From positions 186,001 to 250,000 of the forward strand of contig JAQCDS010000001.1 of the NCBI GenBank assembly GCA_027620655.1: 64,000 bases of DNA. The letters are read 5' to 3'. Origin of the DNA: Bacteroidota bacterium. Lineage in GTDB: Bacteria; Bacteroidota; Bacteroidia; Flavobacteriales; Flavobacteriaceae. Both the position numbers and the translations under genes were made by a program. The notes under the pieces are model-generated. The model had not been told where the DNA came from. It made no database searches and saw nothing but the letters and a program-made list of their open reading frames with translations. Below, piece after piece: positions 28,010-37,604 of the stretch; position 1 is the stretch's first letter, and every line of letters starts with the position of its first letter.

Positions 28010-28684
28010 TTATTGGCCTTTTTTTTGTCTCCAAAGCTTGTTTAAAGCGTATAAATCGAAAGTTTTGTGTGATTTTTGGTATTCTAAATTACCTTTTTGA
28101 AATTGACGTTGTAAAATATCTTCAATTAAATAGTCTTCTTCGACGACTTCGGGGTCAAAAGGAATTTTTAATGACATATTGAATAATTTTGCAGTATTGT
28201 TATACCAAAATGCACGCCAACCGCTACGCAATTCTTTTATCAAATCAAAAGCAGTACTTCCAGTTTGACGATGAATAAGTTTGATAAGAATTTGTCCTTC
28301 AGTAATTGTGAATTTCTTTAGTTTTTCAGAAAATTCATCTTCAACAAATTTTTGAACCCTTCTGGTATATTTTTTTCGTTTACTCTTACTCTTAATATTG
28401 GCCATGCGTTCATTCAAGGATTGTAATCGTTCTGATGCAAGTTTTGCGTAAGGGTATACTTTAAGGGTTTTTCGTTGTAAAATAAGATATCGCCTCCTTT
28501 CATCCCCTGAATTTATACGTAAGCGAGGTAAAATCAAGACCTCGTCTAAATCAATAGATTGCTTTGTTATGGTATCACCAACTACAATAAGATATTTCTT
28601 AGGAATGGAATCTGTTTCTATTGGTTCAGCTTGTCCCCAGCTCCAAAGCATGCCAAAAAAACAAAAAAAAGTCACGAATCTCAT
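28010..28684 (-). CDS. DUF4294 domain-containing exported protein
   Basis: A 224-residue protein. Residues 1-18 form a signal peptide (FVTFFCFFGMLWSWGQA) and the mature part is strongly basic and charged, with the region LRSGWRAFWYNNTAKLFN conserved in DUF4294 as I recall it. The domain is typical of Bacteroidetes and has no known function. It is a single gene, divergent from an M42 peptidase 95 bases away. The spacer between them carries a perfect 12-base palindrome ATATGCGCATAT (28717-28728). Confidence 0.75.
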   Translation of the reverse strand: MRFVTFFCFFGMLWSWGQAEPIETDSIPKKYLIVVGDTITKQSIDLDEVLILPRLRINSGDERRRYLILQRKTLKVYPYAKLASERLQSLNERMANIKSKSKRKKYTRRVQKFVEDEFSEKLKKFTITEGQILIKLIHRQTGSTAFDLIKELRSGWRAFWYNNTAKLFNMSLKIPFDPEVVEEDYLIEDILQRQFQKGNLEYQKSHKTFDLYALNKLWRQKKGQ

Positions 28685-28779
28685 ATGAAGTTTCTAATAG
28701 ATTTCAAATTTAAAAAATATGCGCATATGAAGTGCTTTTACTCAATGATATTTATTATTTTTAGACCAAATTTTTTACC

Positions 28780-29868
28780 ATGGCAAAACAACAAGTTTTA
28801 GATCAAAAAGCGCTCGATTTTTTAGAAACATACCTTAATAATGCATCACCTACTGGATATGAGTGGAATGGGCAAAAGTTATGGATGGATTATTTAAAGC
28901 CTTATGTAGATACCTTTATAACAGATACTTATGGAACTGCTGTTGGTGTCATCAATCCAGAAGCAAAGTTTAAAGTTGTGATTGAAGGTCATGCCGATGA
29001 AATTTCTTGGTATGTCAATTATATTTCTGACGATGGCTTGATTTATGTTATCCGCAATGGCGGTAGCGATCATCAAATTGCACCTAGTAAAGTGGTAAAT
29101 ATTCATACCAAAAATGGCATTGTTAAAGGTGTTTTTGGATGGCCAGCCATACATACGCGTACACTGGCCAAGGAACAAGCTCCAAAACCAGATAATATTT
29201 TTATTGATATTGGATGTCAAAAGAAAGAAGATGTCGAAAAATTAGGTGTTCATGTGGGTTGTGTAATTACCTATCCTGATGAATTTCATATTCTAAATAA
29301 AGACCATTTTGTTTGCCGTGCATTGGATAATAGAATGGGTGGTTTTATGATTGCACAGGTTGCTCGATTACTTCATGAAAATAAAAAAACATTACCTTTT
29401 GGATTATATATCACAAACTCTGTTCAAGAAGAAATTGGACTTCGAGGAGCGCAGATGATAACACATACTATCCAGCCTGATGTGGCTATTGTGACTGATG
29501 TTACACACGATACCACTACGCCAATGATCAATAAAAAAAAACAAGGCCACTGTAAAATGGGTGACGGACCAGTTATTGCTTATGCTCCAGCGGTACAACA
29601 GAAATTGCGTGATTTGATTGTAGAAACGGCAGAAAAACATAAAATTCCATTCCAGCGTGCAGCGCTTTCAAGAGCTACAGGAACTGATACTGATGCTTTT
29701 GCCTATAGCAATGGTGGTGTAGCATCTGCTTTAATTTCATTGCCATTACGATACATGCACACTACTGTAGAAATGGTGCACCGCAACGATGTAGAAAATG
29801 TTATTCGTATGATTTATGAATCACTTTTGAATATTAAAGCAGGTGAAACTTTTAGTTACTTTGAATAA
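28780..29868 (+). CDS. M42 family metallopeptidase (endoglucanase/TET aminopeptidase-like)
   Basis: A 362-residue dinuclear metallo-aminopeptidase of family M42. The first metal ligand is in GHADEI, the bridging Asp in CRALDNRMGG, the catalytic Glu pair in VQEEIGLRGA, the next Asp in VTDVTHD and the last His in RYMHTTVEMVH. Relatives assemble into large tetrahedral or hollow complexes and trim peptides after the proteasome or Lon; they are often mislabelled as glucanases. It is followed two bases on by a Nudix gene and the two form an operon. Confidence 0.9.
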   Translation: MAKQQVLDQKALDFLETYLNNASPTGYEWNGQKLWMDYLKPYVDTFITDTYGTAVGVINPEAKFKVVIEGHADEISWYVNYISDDGLIYVIRNGGSDHQIAPSKVVNIHTKNGIVKGVFGWPAIHTRTLAKEQAPKPDNIFIDIGCQKKEDVEKLGVHVGCVITYPDEFHILNKDHFVCRALDNRMGGFMIAQVARLLHENKKTLPFGLYITNSVQEEIGLRGAQMITHTIQPDVAIVTDVTHDTTTPMINKKKQGHCKMGDGPVIAYAPAVQQKLRDLIVETAEKHKIPFQRAALSRATGTDTDAFAYSNGGVASALISLPLRYMHTTVEMVHRNDVENVIRMIYESLLNIKAGETFSYFE

Positions 29869-29870
29869 AT

Positions 29871-30416
29871 TTGAAAGAGTTATTAGACATTTGGGACGCG
29901 TCAGGAAAGCCAACAGGTCAAGTCCTTGAAAAGTCCATAGCACATCAAAAAGGATTATTTCACCCTACAGTTCATGTTTGGTTTTATACCTCTACTCCTT
30001 CTGTACTGTTACAAAAGCGAGGCGCAAACAAAGAAACGTTTCCTAACCTTTGGGATGTATCGGTTGCTGGGCATGTATCGTCTGGTGAATCCATTTTGGA
30101 TGGTGCATTACGTGAAATTAAAGAAGAAATAGGTCTACAGCTTAAATTAGATGATTTACTTCTGATTGATGTCCGTAAAAACATAAACCAGTTTTCAAAT
30201 GGCATCATAGATTGTGAATTTCAACATGTGTTTTTATCTGAACTTAAAACCGGTGTTAAAGATTTAGTAATTCAAAAAGAGGAAGTTGATGATGTTCGTC
30301 TATTTTCCTTTGAAGAAATGGAAATTTGCATGCAACAAAAACATTCAGAGTTTAAAATTGTTCCAGCGGATATGTCCTATTACAAGTTTGTTATAGATAA
30401 AGTTCTAAACCATTAG
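29871..30416 (+). CDS. Nudix hydrolase with a TTG start
   Basis: A 181-residue protein with a complete Nudix box at residues 67-89: GHVSSGE, then REIKEEIGL, i.e. G-x5-E-x7-REUxEExGU. The N-terminal LLDIWDASGKPTG and the overall layout are like the isopentenyl-diphosphate-isomerase/YfcD branch. The substrate is not evident. The start is TTG at 29871, two bases after the M42 stop, because the next in-frame ATG would cut off the conserved N-terminus. Its 3' end overlaps the convergent lipoprotein gene by four bases. Confidence 0.85.
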   Translation: MKELLDIWDASGKPTGQVLEKSIAHQKGLFHPTVHVWFYTSTPSVLLQKRGANKETFPNLWDVSVAGHVSSGESILDGALREIKEEIGLQLKLDDLLLIDVRKNINQFSNGIIDCEFQHVFLSELKTGVKDLVIQKEEVDDVRLFSFEEMEICMQQKHSEFKIVPADMSYYKFVIDKVLNH

Positions 30417-31456
30417 AGTTCTCCTTGATCTACATCTTTAATGAATTTAATAAGTCCTTCAAAATATATCTTCTGATCGTCAAATTGCGCCAAGTGACTT
30501 CCGTTTGGACACAATAAAAATTGGCCATTTTGAACCTCATTGGCAATAAATTCCATCTGTTTTGGATCCATAGTATCATAAGTAGCACCAATACTTAAAG
30601 TTGGTACGCTGATGTTTTTCAATTCATCTTTGACATCCCAATACTTTAAAGTAGCATCGCCTTTTACCCCAAATTCGCTTGGCCCTTGCATAGTTACATA
30701 AACATCATGATTAATGTGTTTAAAGCTTCTATTTAGAGGTTCGGGCCATTCAGCTACTGGCATTCTAATGATATGTTCCGTATAATAATTATTCATTAAA
30801 AGTTCCATATATCGAGGATTGGAATAATCTTCTTTATTTTCATAATTCATTATTTCTTCTAACACATCAGGATCTAATTGAGGTGATAATACTTGGTCTG
30901 AATACGCTTGATAATCAGGGATTGATGGTACCATATTAGATATAATTAATCCCTTCAAGTGTTGTTGATACTTTAGAGCATATTGCATTCCCAAAATACC
31001 ACCCCATGACTGTCCAAATAAATAAAAATTAGAACTGTCTAATCCTAAAGCAATACGAACTTGTTCTACTTCCTCAACAAAACGGTCTAAATCCCATAGC
31101 GATAAGTCTTTGGGTTGATCGCTGTAATATGACCCCAATTGATCATAGTAGTAATATTCAATTTCTGCATTTGGGAAATAACCATCAAAGCTTTCATAAA
31201 TTTCATGTGTCATACCAGGTCCACCATGAAGCAAAAGGACTTTCATTGAAGGACTATTGCCTACTCTTTTGGTCCATACCTTAAATTCTCCCTTTGGGGT
31301 TTGTATTGGAATCATTTTTATACCCCCTAAATACTGATCTAATTTTCCAGAGCTATCATTGTAAGTTGATGGAGATTTGCATTTGCTATTGTTTTCACAT
31401 TTACAACCCACTGCAAAAAGTGTAAGAAATAGAAATAAAAATACTTTTGTTTTCAT
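30413..31456 (-). CDS. Lipoprotein alpha/beta hydrolase, proline iminopeptidase-like
   Basis: A 347-residue alpha/beta hydrolase of the S33 proline iminopeptidase group. An N-terminal lipoprotein signal ends at the lipobox cysteine in FAVGC (Cys18), so the protein is exported and membrane-anchored. The oxyanion loop is LLHGGPG, the nucleophile elbow is GQSWGG, and the catalytic His is in GSHLAQ. It likely releases N-terminal proline or hydrophobic residues from peptides in the periplasm. It starts 11 bases after acs and may be in the same unit. Confidence 0.87.
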   Translation of the reverse strand: MKTKVFLFLFLTLFAVGCKCENNSKCKSPSTYNDSSGKLDQYLGGIKMIPIQTPKGEFKVWTKRVGNSPSMKVLLLHGGPGMTHEIYESFDGYFPNAEIEYYYYDQLGSYYSDQPKDLSLWDLDRFVEEVEQVRIALGLDSSNFYLFGQSWGGILGMQYALKYQQHLKGLIISNMVPSIPDYQAYSDQVLSPQLDPDVLEEIMNYENKEDYSNPRYMELLMNNYYTEHIIRMPVAEWPEPLNRSFKHINHDVYVTMQGPSEFGVKGDATLKYWDVKDELKNISVPTLSIGATYDTMDPKQMEFIANEVQNGQFLLCPNGSHLAQFDDQKIYFEGLIKFIKDVDQGEL

Positions 31457-31466
31457 AAGGATATAG

Positions 31467-33380
31467 TTATTTATTTAAAGAATTATCAATTATAGATTGT
31501 ACAACATCTGGATTGAGCAACGTACTGATATCCCCAAGGTTTCCAGTATCTTTATGTGCAATTTTTCTTAGAATACGCCTCATGATTTTTCCAGATCTTG
31601 TTTTTGGCAAGCCCTTTGTAATTTGAATTTTATCAAGTTTGGCAATTGGTCCAATTTTTTTGGATATCAACGCATTAATTTCAGATTTTATGACTTCAAT
31701 TTCAGACTCAGAGCTTTCTGATTTTAATGTTACAAAGCCATATAAGGCATTACCTTTTATATCATGAGGAAATCCAACTATTGCCGATTCAGCAATATTT
31801 CGATGTTCATTTATTGCGTCTTCAATAGGTGCAGTGCCAAGATTATGACCCGAAACAATAACAACATCATCTACACGCCCAGTGATTCGATAATGGCCGT
31901 TTTCGTCTCTAAGTGCCCCGTCACCTGTAAAATAACAATTGGCAAAGGCAGAAAAATAGGTGTCTTTGTAACGTTTATGATCGCCCCAAATAGTTCGAGC
32001 AATAGAAGGCCAAGGAAATTTTATACACAAACGTCCTTCTGCTTTAGTATTTAATATTTCATTTCCATTTTCATCCATTAGAGCAGGTTGAATCCCCACA
32101 AAAGGAAGTGTTGCATAAGTAGGTTTGCCTGAAAAGCAATTTGGAATGGGACTGATAAGAATTCCCCCTGTTTCAGTTTGCCACCAAGTATCAACGATTG
32201 GACATTTATTTTTACCTATTGTCGTGCTGTACCAGTGCCATGCCTCATCATTTATAGGTTCACCAACAGTGCCTAAAACTTTTAAGGATGATAAATCATA
32301 AGGATTTACAAAATCATCGCCTTGTTTTGCTAATGCTCTAATGGCTGTTGGTGCTGTATAAAATTGATTAATATTATGTTTTTGAACAATATCCCAAAAA
32401 CGTCCATAGTTTGGATAATTAGGCACCCCTTCAAACATAACTGTTGTAGCACCATTTAAAAGAGGGCCATATACAATATAGCTATGCCCTGTAATCCAAC
32501 CAATATCAGCTGTACACCAGTACACGTCATCTTCTTGATATTGGAATATATTTTTAAAGGTGTGTGCTGTATAAACCATATACCCCGCTGTGGTATGAAC
32601 CATACCTTTTGGCTTTCCAGTAGAGCCAGAAGTGTACAGAATAAAAAGAGGGTCTTCAGCATTCATAACTGTAGCATCACAAGATTCTGAGGCATCGTTC
32701 AATAGGGGTTCAAGCCATTCATCTCTTCCGTTTGCCATGTTGATATTAGAATGTATTCGCTTTGCAACTAGAACAGAATTTACATTGGGACAAGATTCTA
32801 AAGCTTCATCAACTATTCCTTTTAAGTCAATTGTTTTTGCACCACGATAACTCCCATCGCTAGTGATTACTATTTTACAATCACAATCATTAATTCTGGT
32901 GGCTAACGCTGTAGATGAGAATCCTGCAAAAACCACAGAATGAATTGCACCAATTCGAGCACAAGCAAGAACCGAGACTGCCAATTCGGGAATCATTGGC
33001 AAGTATATGCACACCCTGTCCCCTTTATTTACACCTTTTGATTTTAATACATTTGCAAATTTATTCACACGGCCTTGTAATTCTTTATAAGTGATATATT
33101 CTGATTCAGAACTCGGATCGTTAGGTTCAAATATGATGGCTGTTTTATCGGCGTTATTTTCCAAATGACGATCGATACAATTTTCTGTAATATTAAGCTC
33201 AGCACCTTCAAACCATTTAATTTTTGGCACAGAAAAATCGTATTCCAAAACCCGGCTCCAGCGCTTTTTCCAAAGGAAATTTTTCTTTGCAATGGCATCC
33301 CAAAATTGTTCTGTATTTTTCACAGATGCTTCATAGGCAGTATTATAATCGGTTAAGTTATTTAGATAAAAAGAAGACAT
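31467..33380 (-). CDS. acs: Acetate-CoA ligase
   Basis: Acetyl-CoA synthetase activates acetate through an acetyl-adenylate. The 637 residues agree with the family length. The AMP-binding P-loop is YTSGSTGKPKG, the CoA and adenylate motif is WWQTETGG, and the C-terminal lysine that is commonly regulated by acetylation is in RSGKIMRR. Close matching to Acs, not to longer-chain ligases, is shown by the bulky pocket motif VGEPINDEAW. The gene is followed by a lipoprotein peptidase; its promoter region is shared with a divergent membrane protein. Confidence 0.95.
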   Translation of the reverse strand: MSSFYLNNLTDYNTAYEASVKNTEQFWDAIAKKNFLWKKRWSRVLEYDFSVPKIKWFEGAELNITENCIDRHLENNADKTAIIFEPNDPSSESEYITYKELQGRVNKFANVLKSKGVNKGDRVCIYLPMIPELAVSVLACARIGAIHSVVFAGFSSTALATRINDCDCKIVITSDGSYRGAKTIDLKGIVDEALESCPNVNSVLVAKRIHSNINMANGRDEWLEPLLNDASESCDATVMNAEDPLFILYTSGSTGKPKGMVHTTAGYMVYTAHTFKNIFQYQEDDVYWCTADIGWITGHSYIVYGPLLNGATTVMFEGVPNYPNYGRFWDIVQKHNINQFYTAPTAIRALAKQGDDFVNPYDLSSLKVLGTVGEPINDEAWHWYSTTIGKNKCPIVDTWWQTETGGILISPIPNCFSGKPTYATLPFVGIQPALMDENGNEILNTKAEGRLCIKFPWPSIARTIWGDHKRYKDTYFSAFANCYFTGDGALRDENGHYRITGRVDDVVIVSGHNLGTAPIEDAINEHRNIAESAIVGFPHDIKGNALYGFVTLKSESSESEIEVIKSEINALISKKIGPIAKLDKIQITKGLPKTRSGKIMRRILRKIAHKDTGNLGDISTLLNPDVVQSIIDNSLNK

Positions 33381-33436
33381 AGAATTTTAATTTTCTACTA
33401 AATTAAATAAATATTTAGAATATGTTTAATGAATTA

Positions 33437-33470
33437 TTGAAATAAATTAATGCTCAATGCATTACTTTTG
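33437..33470 (+). promoter_or_regulatory. Promoter of the acyltransferase-like membrane protein
   Basis: TTG (33437-33439), a 23-base spacer and TACTTTTG (33463-33470) match the flavobacterial consensus. The -7 box lies after an in-frame ATG at 33457, so transcription should start after that ATG. Confidence 0.5.
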
Positions 33471-33486
33471 TTTTAAATTCATACAA

Positions 33487-34596
33487 TTGAAAACCAATCG
33501 CATATATTTTATTGATGCTGTTCGTGCCTTTGCAATCCTTATGATGCTTCAAGGGCATTTTATTGACACTCTTTTAGCAGTAGATTTTCGTGACACTTCA
33601 AATTTGGCGTTTCAAATTTGGCAATATTTTAGAGGTATTACTGCGCCTGTTTTTTTTACAATTTCAGGATTAATTTTTACGTATTTATTGATGAAAGCCA
33701 ACGCTAGTGGAACATCAAATGAGCGTATCAAAAAAGGAATAGTTCGTGGTCTTATGCTTATTGGAATCGGATATGCACTTCGAGTTCCTATTTTTAGATG
33801 GTTTTCAGGAAGTTTTGACACTTATTTTTTAGTTATTGATGTTTTACAATGCATTGGATTATCGCTGATTTTAATAATTTTCTTTTACAAATTTGTACAA
33901 CAAAAAGTGTTAGTCTTCTCTGTTTTAATGTTTTGTTTAGGCGGGGTTATTTTTATTACTGAGCCTTTATATAGAACATATACTGCCGAGAATATTCCTC
34001 TATTTTTTGCAAATTATTTAACTAAATCAAATGGTTCTATTTTTACTATTGTCCCATGGTTTGGGTACATGGCATATGGTGCTTTTATTGCAACTCTTTT
34101 TTATAGCTATATAAATAGTCCAAAATTTAAGTCTACCATCATATTTGGACTTTTAATACTAGGGTTGTTTTTAGTTAATGGTTCCACTTGGGTGCTTCAA
34201 AACATCTATTTGTGGACTGACATTCAGCTTGTTAGTGATGTAACTAATTTTAATTATTTATTTATTCGCTTAGGAAATGTTCTAGTGATTTTCGGAATTT
34301 TTTATGCTTTTGAAAGATTTTTAAAGCAAACACTAATACTCAAAATTGGACAAAAAACACTTTCAATTTATGTTATTCATTTTATTGCACTCTATGGAAG
34401 TTTTACAGGTTTGGGATTAAACAGAATACTTGAAAAAAATTTAAATCCAACAGAAGTTATTCTTGGTGCACTATTATTTTTAAGTAGCGTAAGTTTTATC
34501 GCAATATATAGAACAAAAGCTAACTCATTTTTATATTACAAAATACGTCAATTGACTCAAAAAATTAGTTCATTATTTATTTCGAAAAGTAATTAA
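33487..34596 (+). CDS. DUF1624/heparan-alpha-glucosaminide N-acetyltransferase-like membrane protein
   Basis: A 369-residue polytopic protein, about ten transmembrane segments, opening with [17 protein letters not shown], the hallmark His-containing first helix of the HGSNAT/YeiB-like acyltransferase family. Such proteins may transfer acetyl groups across the membrane, but the substrate is unknown. An in-frame ATG exists at 33457, ten codons earlier, yet it precedes the candidate -7 box, so I prefer the TTG at 33487 ([10 protein letters not shown]). The 3' end overlaps the convergent purC end by 20 bases. Confidence 0.75.
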   Translation: MKTNRIYFIDAVRAFAILMMLQGHFIDTLLAVDFRDTSNLAFQIWQYFRGITAPVFFTISGLIFTYLLMKANASGTSNERIKKGIVRGLMLIGIGYALRVPIFRWFSGSFDTYFLVIDVLQCIGLSLILIIFFYKFVQQKVLVFSVLMFCLGGVIFITEPLYRTYTAENIPLFFANYLTKSNGSIFTIVPWFGYMAYGAFIATLFYSYINSPKFKSTIIFGLLILGLFLVNGSTWVLQNIYLWTDIQLVSDVTNFNYLFIRLGNVLVIFGIFYAFERFLKQTLILKIGQKTLSIYVIHFIALYGSFTGLGLNRILEKNLNPTEVILGALLFLSSVSFIAIYRTKANSFLYYKIRQLTQKISSLFISKSN

Positions 34597-35527
34597 GGAC
34601 GTTTTCTTCTATTCTTTTATTAATGTTTGAAAGATCAGCTCTATTGAAAGACTCTCCCGTTATGGTTTCATATAATTCGATATAGCGTTCGCTAACAGTT
34701 TTTATATATGCATCAGACATTTCTGGTACAGTTTGCCCCTCTAAGCCCTGAAATCCATTTTGAATCAACCATTGACGTACAAACTCTTTCGAGAGTTGTT
34801 TTTGGGGCTCTCCTTTTTGTTGGCGTTCTTCATAACCTTTAGCATAAAAATAACGCGAAGAATCAGGAGTGTGAATTTCATCGATTAAAACAATTTTTCC
34901 TTCTTTAGTTTTTCCAAATTCATATTTAGTATCAACTAAAATCAGTCCTTGTTTTGCTGCAATTTCTGTTCCTCTTTGAAAGAGTTTTCTTGTATATTCT
35001 TCTAAAATCAAATAATCCTCTTCAGAAACAATTCCACGAGCCAAAATATCTTCTCGTGAAATATCTTCGTCATGGTTTCCCATTTCAGCTTTTGTTGCAG
35101 GGGTAATAATAGGCGTTTGAAACGCATCATTTTCTTTCATTCCTTCGGGCATTGATACACCACAAAGAACACGTTTTCCAGCTTTATATTCTCTTGCAGC
35201 ATGGCCAGACATATAGCCTCTTATCACCATTTCTACCTTAAATGGTTCACACAAATGCCCAACTGCAACATTAGGATCGGGAGTTGCTATCAACCAGTTT
35301 GGAACTAAATCCTCTGTAGCTTTCATCATTTTTGTTGCAATCTGGTTTAATATTTGTCCTTTATATGGAATCCCTTTGGGCATTACAACATCAAAAGCAG
35401 AAAGTCGATCTGTAGCAATCATCACAAGTAAGTTGTCGTTAATGGTGTAAACCTCTCGAACCTTTCCTTTATACACCCCTTTTTGAGCAGGAAAGTTAAA
35501 ATTTGTTTCTATTATCGTTTGACTCAT
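34577..35527 (-). CDS. purC: Phosphoribosylaminoimidazole-succinocarboxamide synthase
   Basis: PurC (SAICAR synthetase) joins aspartate to CAIR in purine synthesis using ATP. The 316-residue length is the longer bacterial/eukaryote-like form. Visible motifs are GKVREVYTI at the start, [25 protein letters not shown] and the ATP-site VDTKYEFG followed by [12 protein letters not shown]. It starts nine bases after phoH and is probably co-transcribed with it. Other purine genes are not in this window. Confidence 0.95.
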   Translation of the reverse strand: MSQTIIETNFNFPAQKGVYKGKVREVYTINDNLLVMIATDRLSAFDVVMPKGIPYKGQILNQIATKMMKATEDLVPNWLIATPDPNVAVGHLCEPFKVEMVIRGYMSGHAAREYKAGKRVLCGVSMPEGMKENDAFQTPIITPATKAEMGNHDEDISREDILARGIVSEEDYLILEEYTRKLFQRGTEIAAKQGLILVDTKYEFGKTKEGKIVLIDEIHTPDSSRYFYAKGYEERQQKGEPQKQLSKEFVRQWLIQNGFQGLEGQTVPEMSDAYIKTVSERYIELYETITGESFNRADLSNINKRIEENVLNYFSK

Positions 35528-35536
35528 GGTGCTGAA

Positions 35537-36490
35537 TTATTCTCTATTTTCAATGTTTTTATAGGCTTCAATAACTTGCTTGACTAATTTATGTCGAATC
35601 ACATCTTTATCATCTAAAAATACCATTCCTACTCCTTTAATGTCTTTTAAAATTAACAAGGCTTCTTTTAATCCTGAAATGATACGTCTTGGCAAATCAA
35701 TTTGCCCAGGATCACCAGTGAGTAAAAATTTTGCATTTTTCCCCATTCGTGTCAAAAACATTTTCATTTGAGCATGAGTGGTGTTTTGACCTTCATCTAA
35801 AATCACAAAAGCATGATCTAGCGTTCGTCCGCGCATAAATGCCAATGGGGCAATTTGGATAATGCCTTTTTCTATGTAATTATCTAATTTTTCATGAGGA
35901 ATCATATCGCGCAAAGCATCGTAGAGGGGCTGCATGTAGGGATCTAATTTTTCTTTTAAATCACCAGGTAAAAAGCCTAAGTTTTCACCCGCTTCCACGG
36001 CAGGTCTTGTAAGTATTATGCGTTTTACTTCTTTGTTTTTTAGTGCCTTAACTGCAAGAGCAACACCTGTATATGTTTTTCCTGTTCCTGCTGGGCCAAT
36101 AGCAAACACCATATCATTTTGACGCACTGCATCTACAAGTTTTCTTTGGTTACTTGTCTGAGCTTTTATCAGTCGACCATTTACACCGTGAAGTATAACT
36201 TCTCCACTTGTACTAGAAGTTTCATAATCTTCTTTTGAATCGCTTGTAAGTACACGCTCAATCATGTTTTCATCAATTTTGTTGTAGTTGCCAAAATGAC
36301 TCAACAACATTTCCATTCGTTTGTCAAATTCTTCAAGTAGCTCCTCGTCGCCAAATGCTGTAATTTTATTACCTCTGGCTACAATTTTCAGTTTTGGAAA
36401 ATACTTTTTGAGGAGTTCTATGTTTTTATTTTGAGGGCCAAAAAAATCTTTTGGCGTAATTTCTTCAAGTTCTAATATGAGTTCATTCAA
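35537..36490 (-). CDS. PhoH family ATPase
   Basis: A 317-residue PhoH-like protein (PhoH2/YbeZ type): an N-terminal KH-like segment (about 1-90) precedes a P-loop ATPase. Walker A is GPAGTGKT (132-139) and Walker B is in FVILDEGQNT. YbeZ homologues act with YbeY in rRNA processing, so a ribosome-linked role is plausible. It is the first gene of a unit with purC, nine bases apart. No ybeY gene is present in this window. Confidence 0.88.
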   Translation of the reverse strand: MNELILELEEITPKDFFGPQNKNIELLKKYFPKLKIVARGNKITAFGDEELLEEFDKRMEMLLSHFGNYNKIDENMIERVLTSDSKEDYETSSTSGEVILHGVNGRLIKAQTSNQRKLVDAVRQNDMVFAIGPAGTGKTYTGVALAVKALKNKEVKRIILTRPAVEAGENLGFLPGDLKEKLDPYMQPLYDALRDMIPHEKLDNYIEKGIIQIAPLAFMRGRTLDHAFVILDEGQNTTHAQMKMFLTRMGKNAKFLLTGDPGQIDLPRRIISGLKEALLILKDIKGVGMVFLDDKDVIRHKLVKQVIEAYKNIENRE

Positions 36491-36662
36491 ATGCTTACTG
36501 ATTATGAGGATTTAAAAATAATTGATATGTTAAAAATACTAACATTTTTATATAAATATTTACTACTGTTAATAAAATTTTAAAACAAAAATTTATGTAG
36601 GTTTGTAATGCGAGAAAACTGCATTTTTTGATTAAATTTAACACCATAACAGTTCATACTGA

Positions 36663-37499
36663 ATGGCCATTATTACACTAACCACAGATTTTGGAATGAA
36701 AGCACACTTTGTAGGTGCTGTAAAAGGGGCATTGCTCTCTGAAATTCCTAATGTAACTATTGTAGATATATCACATAATATCGCTCCTTTTAGTGTGTTG
36801 GAAGCCGCCTATGTTATTCAAAATGCCTTTGATAGTTTTCCAAAAGGAACTATACATGTTATTGGTGTCGATTCTGAATTGAACCAAGAAAACAAACATA
36901 TTGCAATGGCGCTCAATGGTCATTTTTTCATTTGTGCAAATAATGGAATTCTAAGTATGATTTGCACAGAAATTACTCCAGATCATATTGTTGAAATCAA
37001 TATTCATGATAAAGTTGTTGGTAGTTTTCCTGTTTTAGATGTTTTTGTAAAAGTCGCTGCACACATTGCGCGTGGTGGTACTTTGGAAGTGATTGGCAAA
37101 ACCATTAAGGAGATTAAACCCATTACAAATCTTATGCCTTTTGTGAGTTCGGATCATTCGCAGCTCATTGGAAATGTGATTTTTATTGATCGTTATGATA
37201 ATGTAATTACAAACATTAAAAAACGGTTTTTTGAATCTATTCAAAAAGGCCGTCGATTTGAAATATTAGCAAGAAATCATAAATTCAAGAAAATTTATAC
37301 GCAATACTCAGAAATTGTGGACTTTAGCATCCCTCTCAAAAATCGTAACGATGAAGGTCGTGGACTTGTTGTTTTTAATTCATCAGATTTTTTAGAAATA
37401 GCAATGTATAAAAGTAATAAAGCAACTGTTGGAGGGGCTTCTACTCTAATGGGACTGGATATGATGGACAGTGTAACCGTTCAATTTTTTGAGGACTAA
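36663..37499 (+). CDS. SAM hydroxide adenosyltransferase (DUF62) family protein
   Basis: A 278-residue member of the family that splits S-adenosylmethionine with hydroxide to adenosine and methionine; related enzymes are fluorinases and chlorinases. The N-terminal TDFGMKAHFVGAVKG carries the catalytic Asp of the DFG motif and the central region has YVIQNAFDSFPKGTIHV. The Asp/Arg/His set reported for the hydroxide enzyme cannot be verified by eye. TAGGTTTG at 36598-36605 is a candidate -7 box. It is a single gene upstream of dnaN on the same strand. Confidence 0.85.
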   Translation: MAIITLTTDFGMKAHFVGAVKGALLSEIPNVTIVDISHNIAPFSVLEAAYVIQNAFDSFPKGTIHVIGVDSELNQENKHIAMALNGHFFICANNGILSMICTEITPDHIVEINIHDKVVGSFPVLDVFVKVAAHIARGGTLEVIGKTIKEIKPITNLMPFVSSDHSQLIGNVIFIDRYDNVITNIKKRFFESIQKGRRFEILARNHKFKKIYTQYSEIVDFSIPLKNRNDEGRGLVVFNSSDFLEIAMYKSNKATVGGASTLMGLDMMDSVTVQFFED

Positions 37500-37559
37500 A
37501 TTAGTAGTTAAAAACATCAGTTTAAATGTTAATAAGTTTCTTTCGTTAATATACATCTA

Positions 37560-37585
37560 AAGAATATATTTGTAGGTATATTCTT
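37560..37585 (+). promoter_or_regulatory. Inverted repeat over the dnaN -7 box
   Basis: TATATTTG at 37565-37572 matches TAnnTTTG, 33 bases before the dnaN start. It is embedded in a perfect nine-base inverted repeat, AAGAATATA (37560-37568) and TATATTCTT (37577-37585), with an eight-base spacer. The layout suits an operator or a 5' hairpin. The -33 element is weak (TTA at 37546-37548). Confidence 0.5.
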
Positions 37586-37604
37586 CAAATAAACAATAAA
37601 ACAC

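Noticed and set aside
28717-28728. Perfect 12-base palindrome ATATGCGCATAT and a repeated CATATGAAGT between DUF4294 and M42 genes
   Set aside because: Short A/T-flanked palindromes of this size are expected by chance; no promoter box coincides with it.
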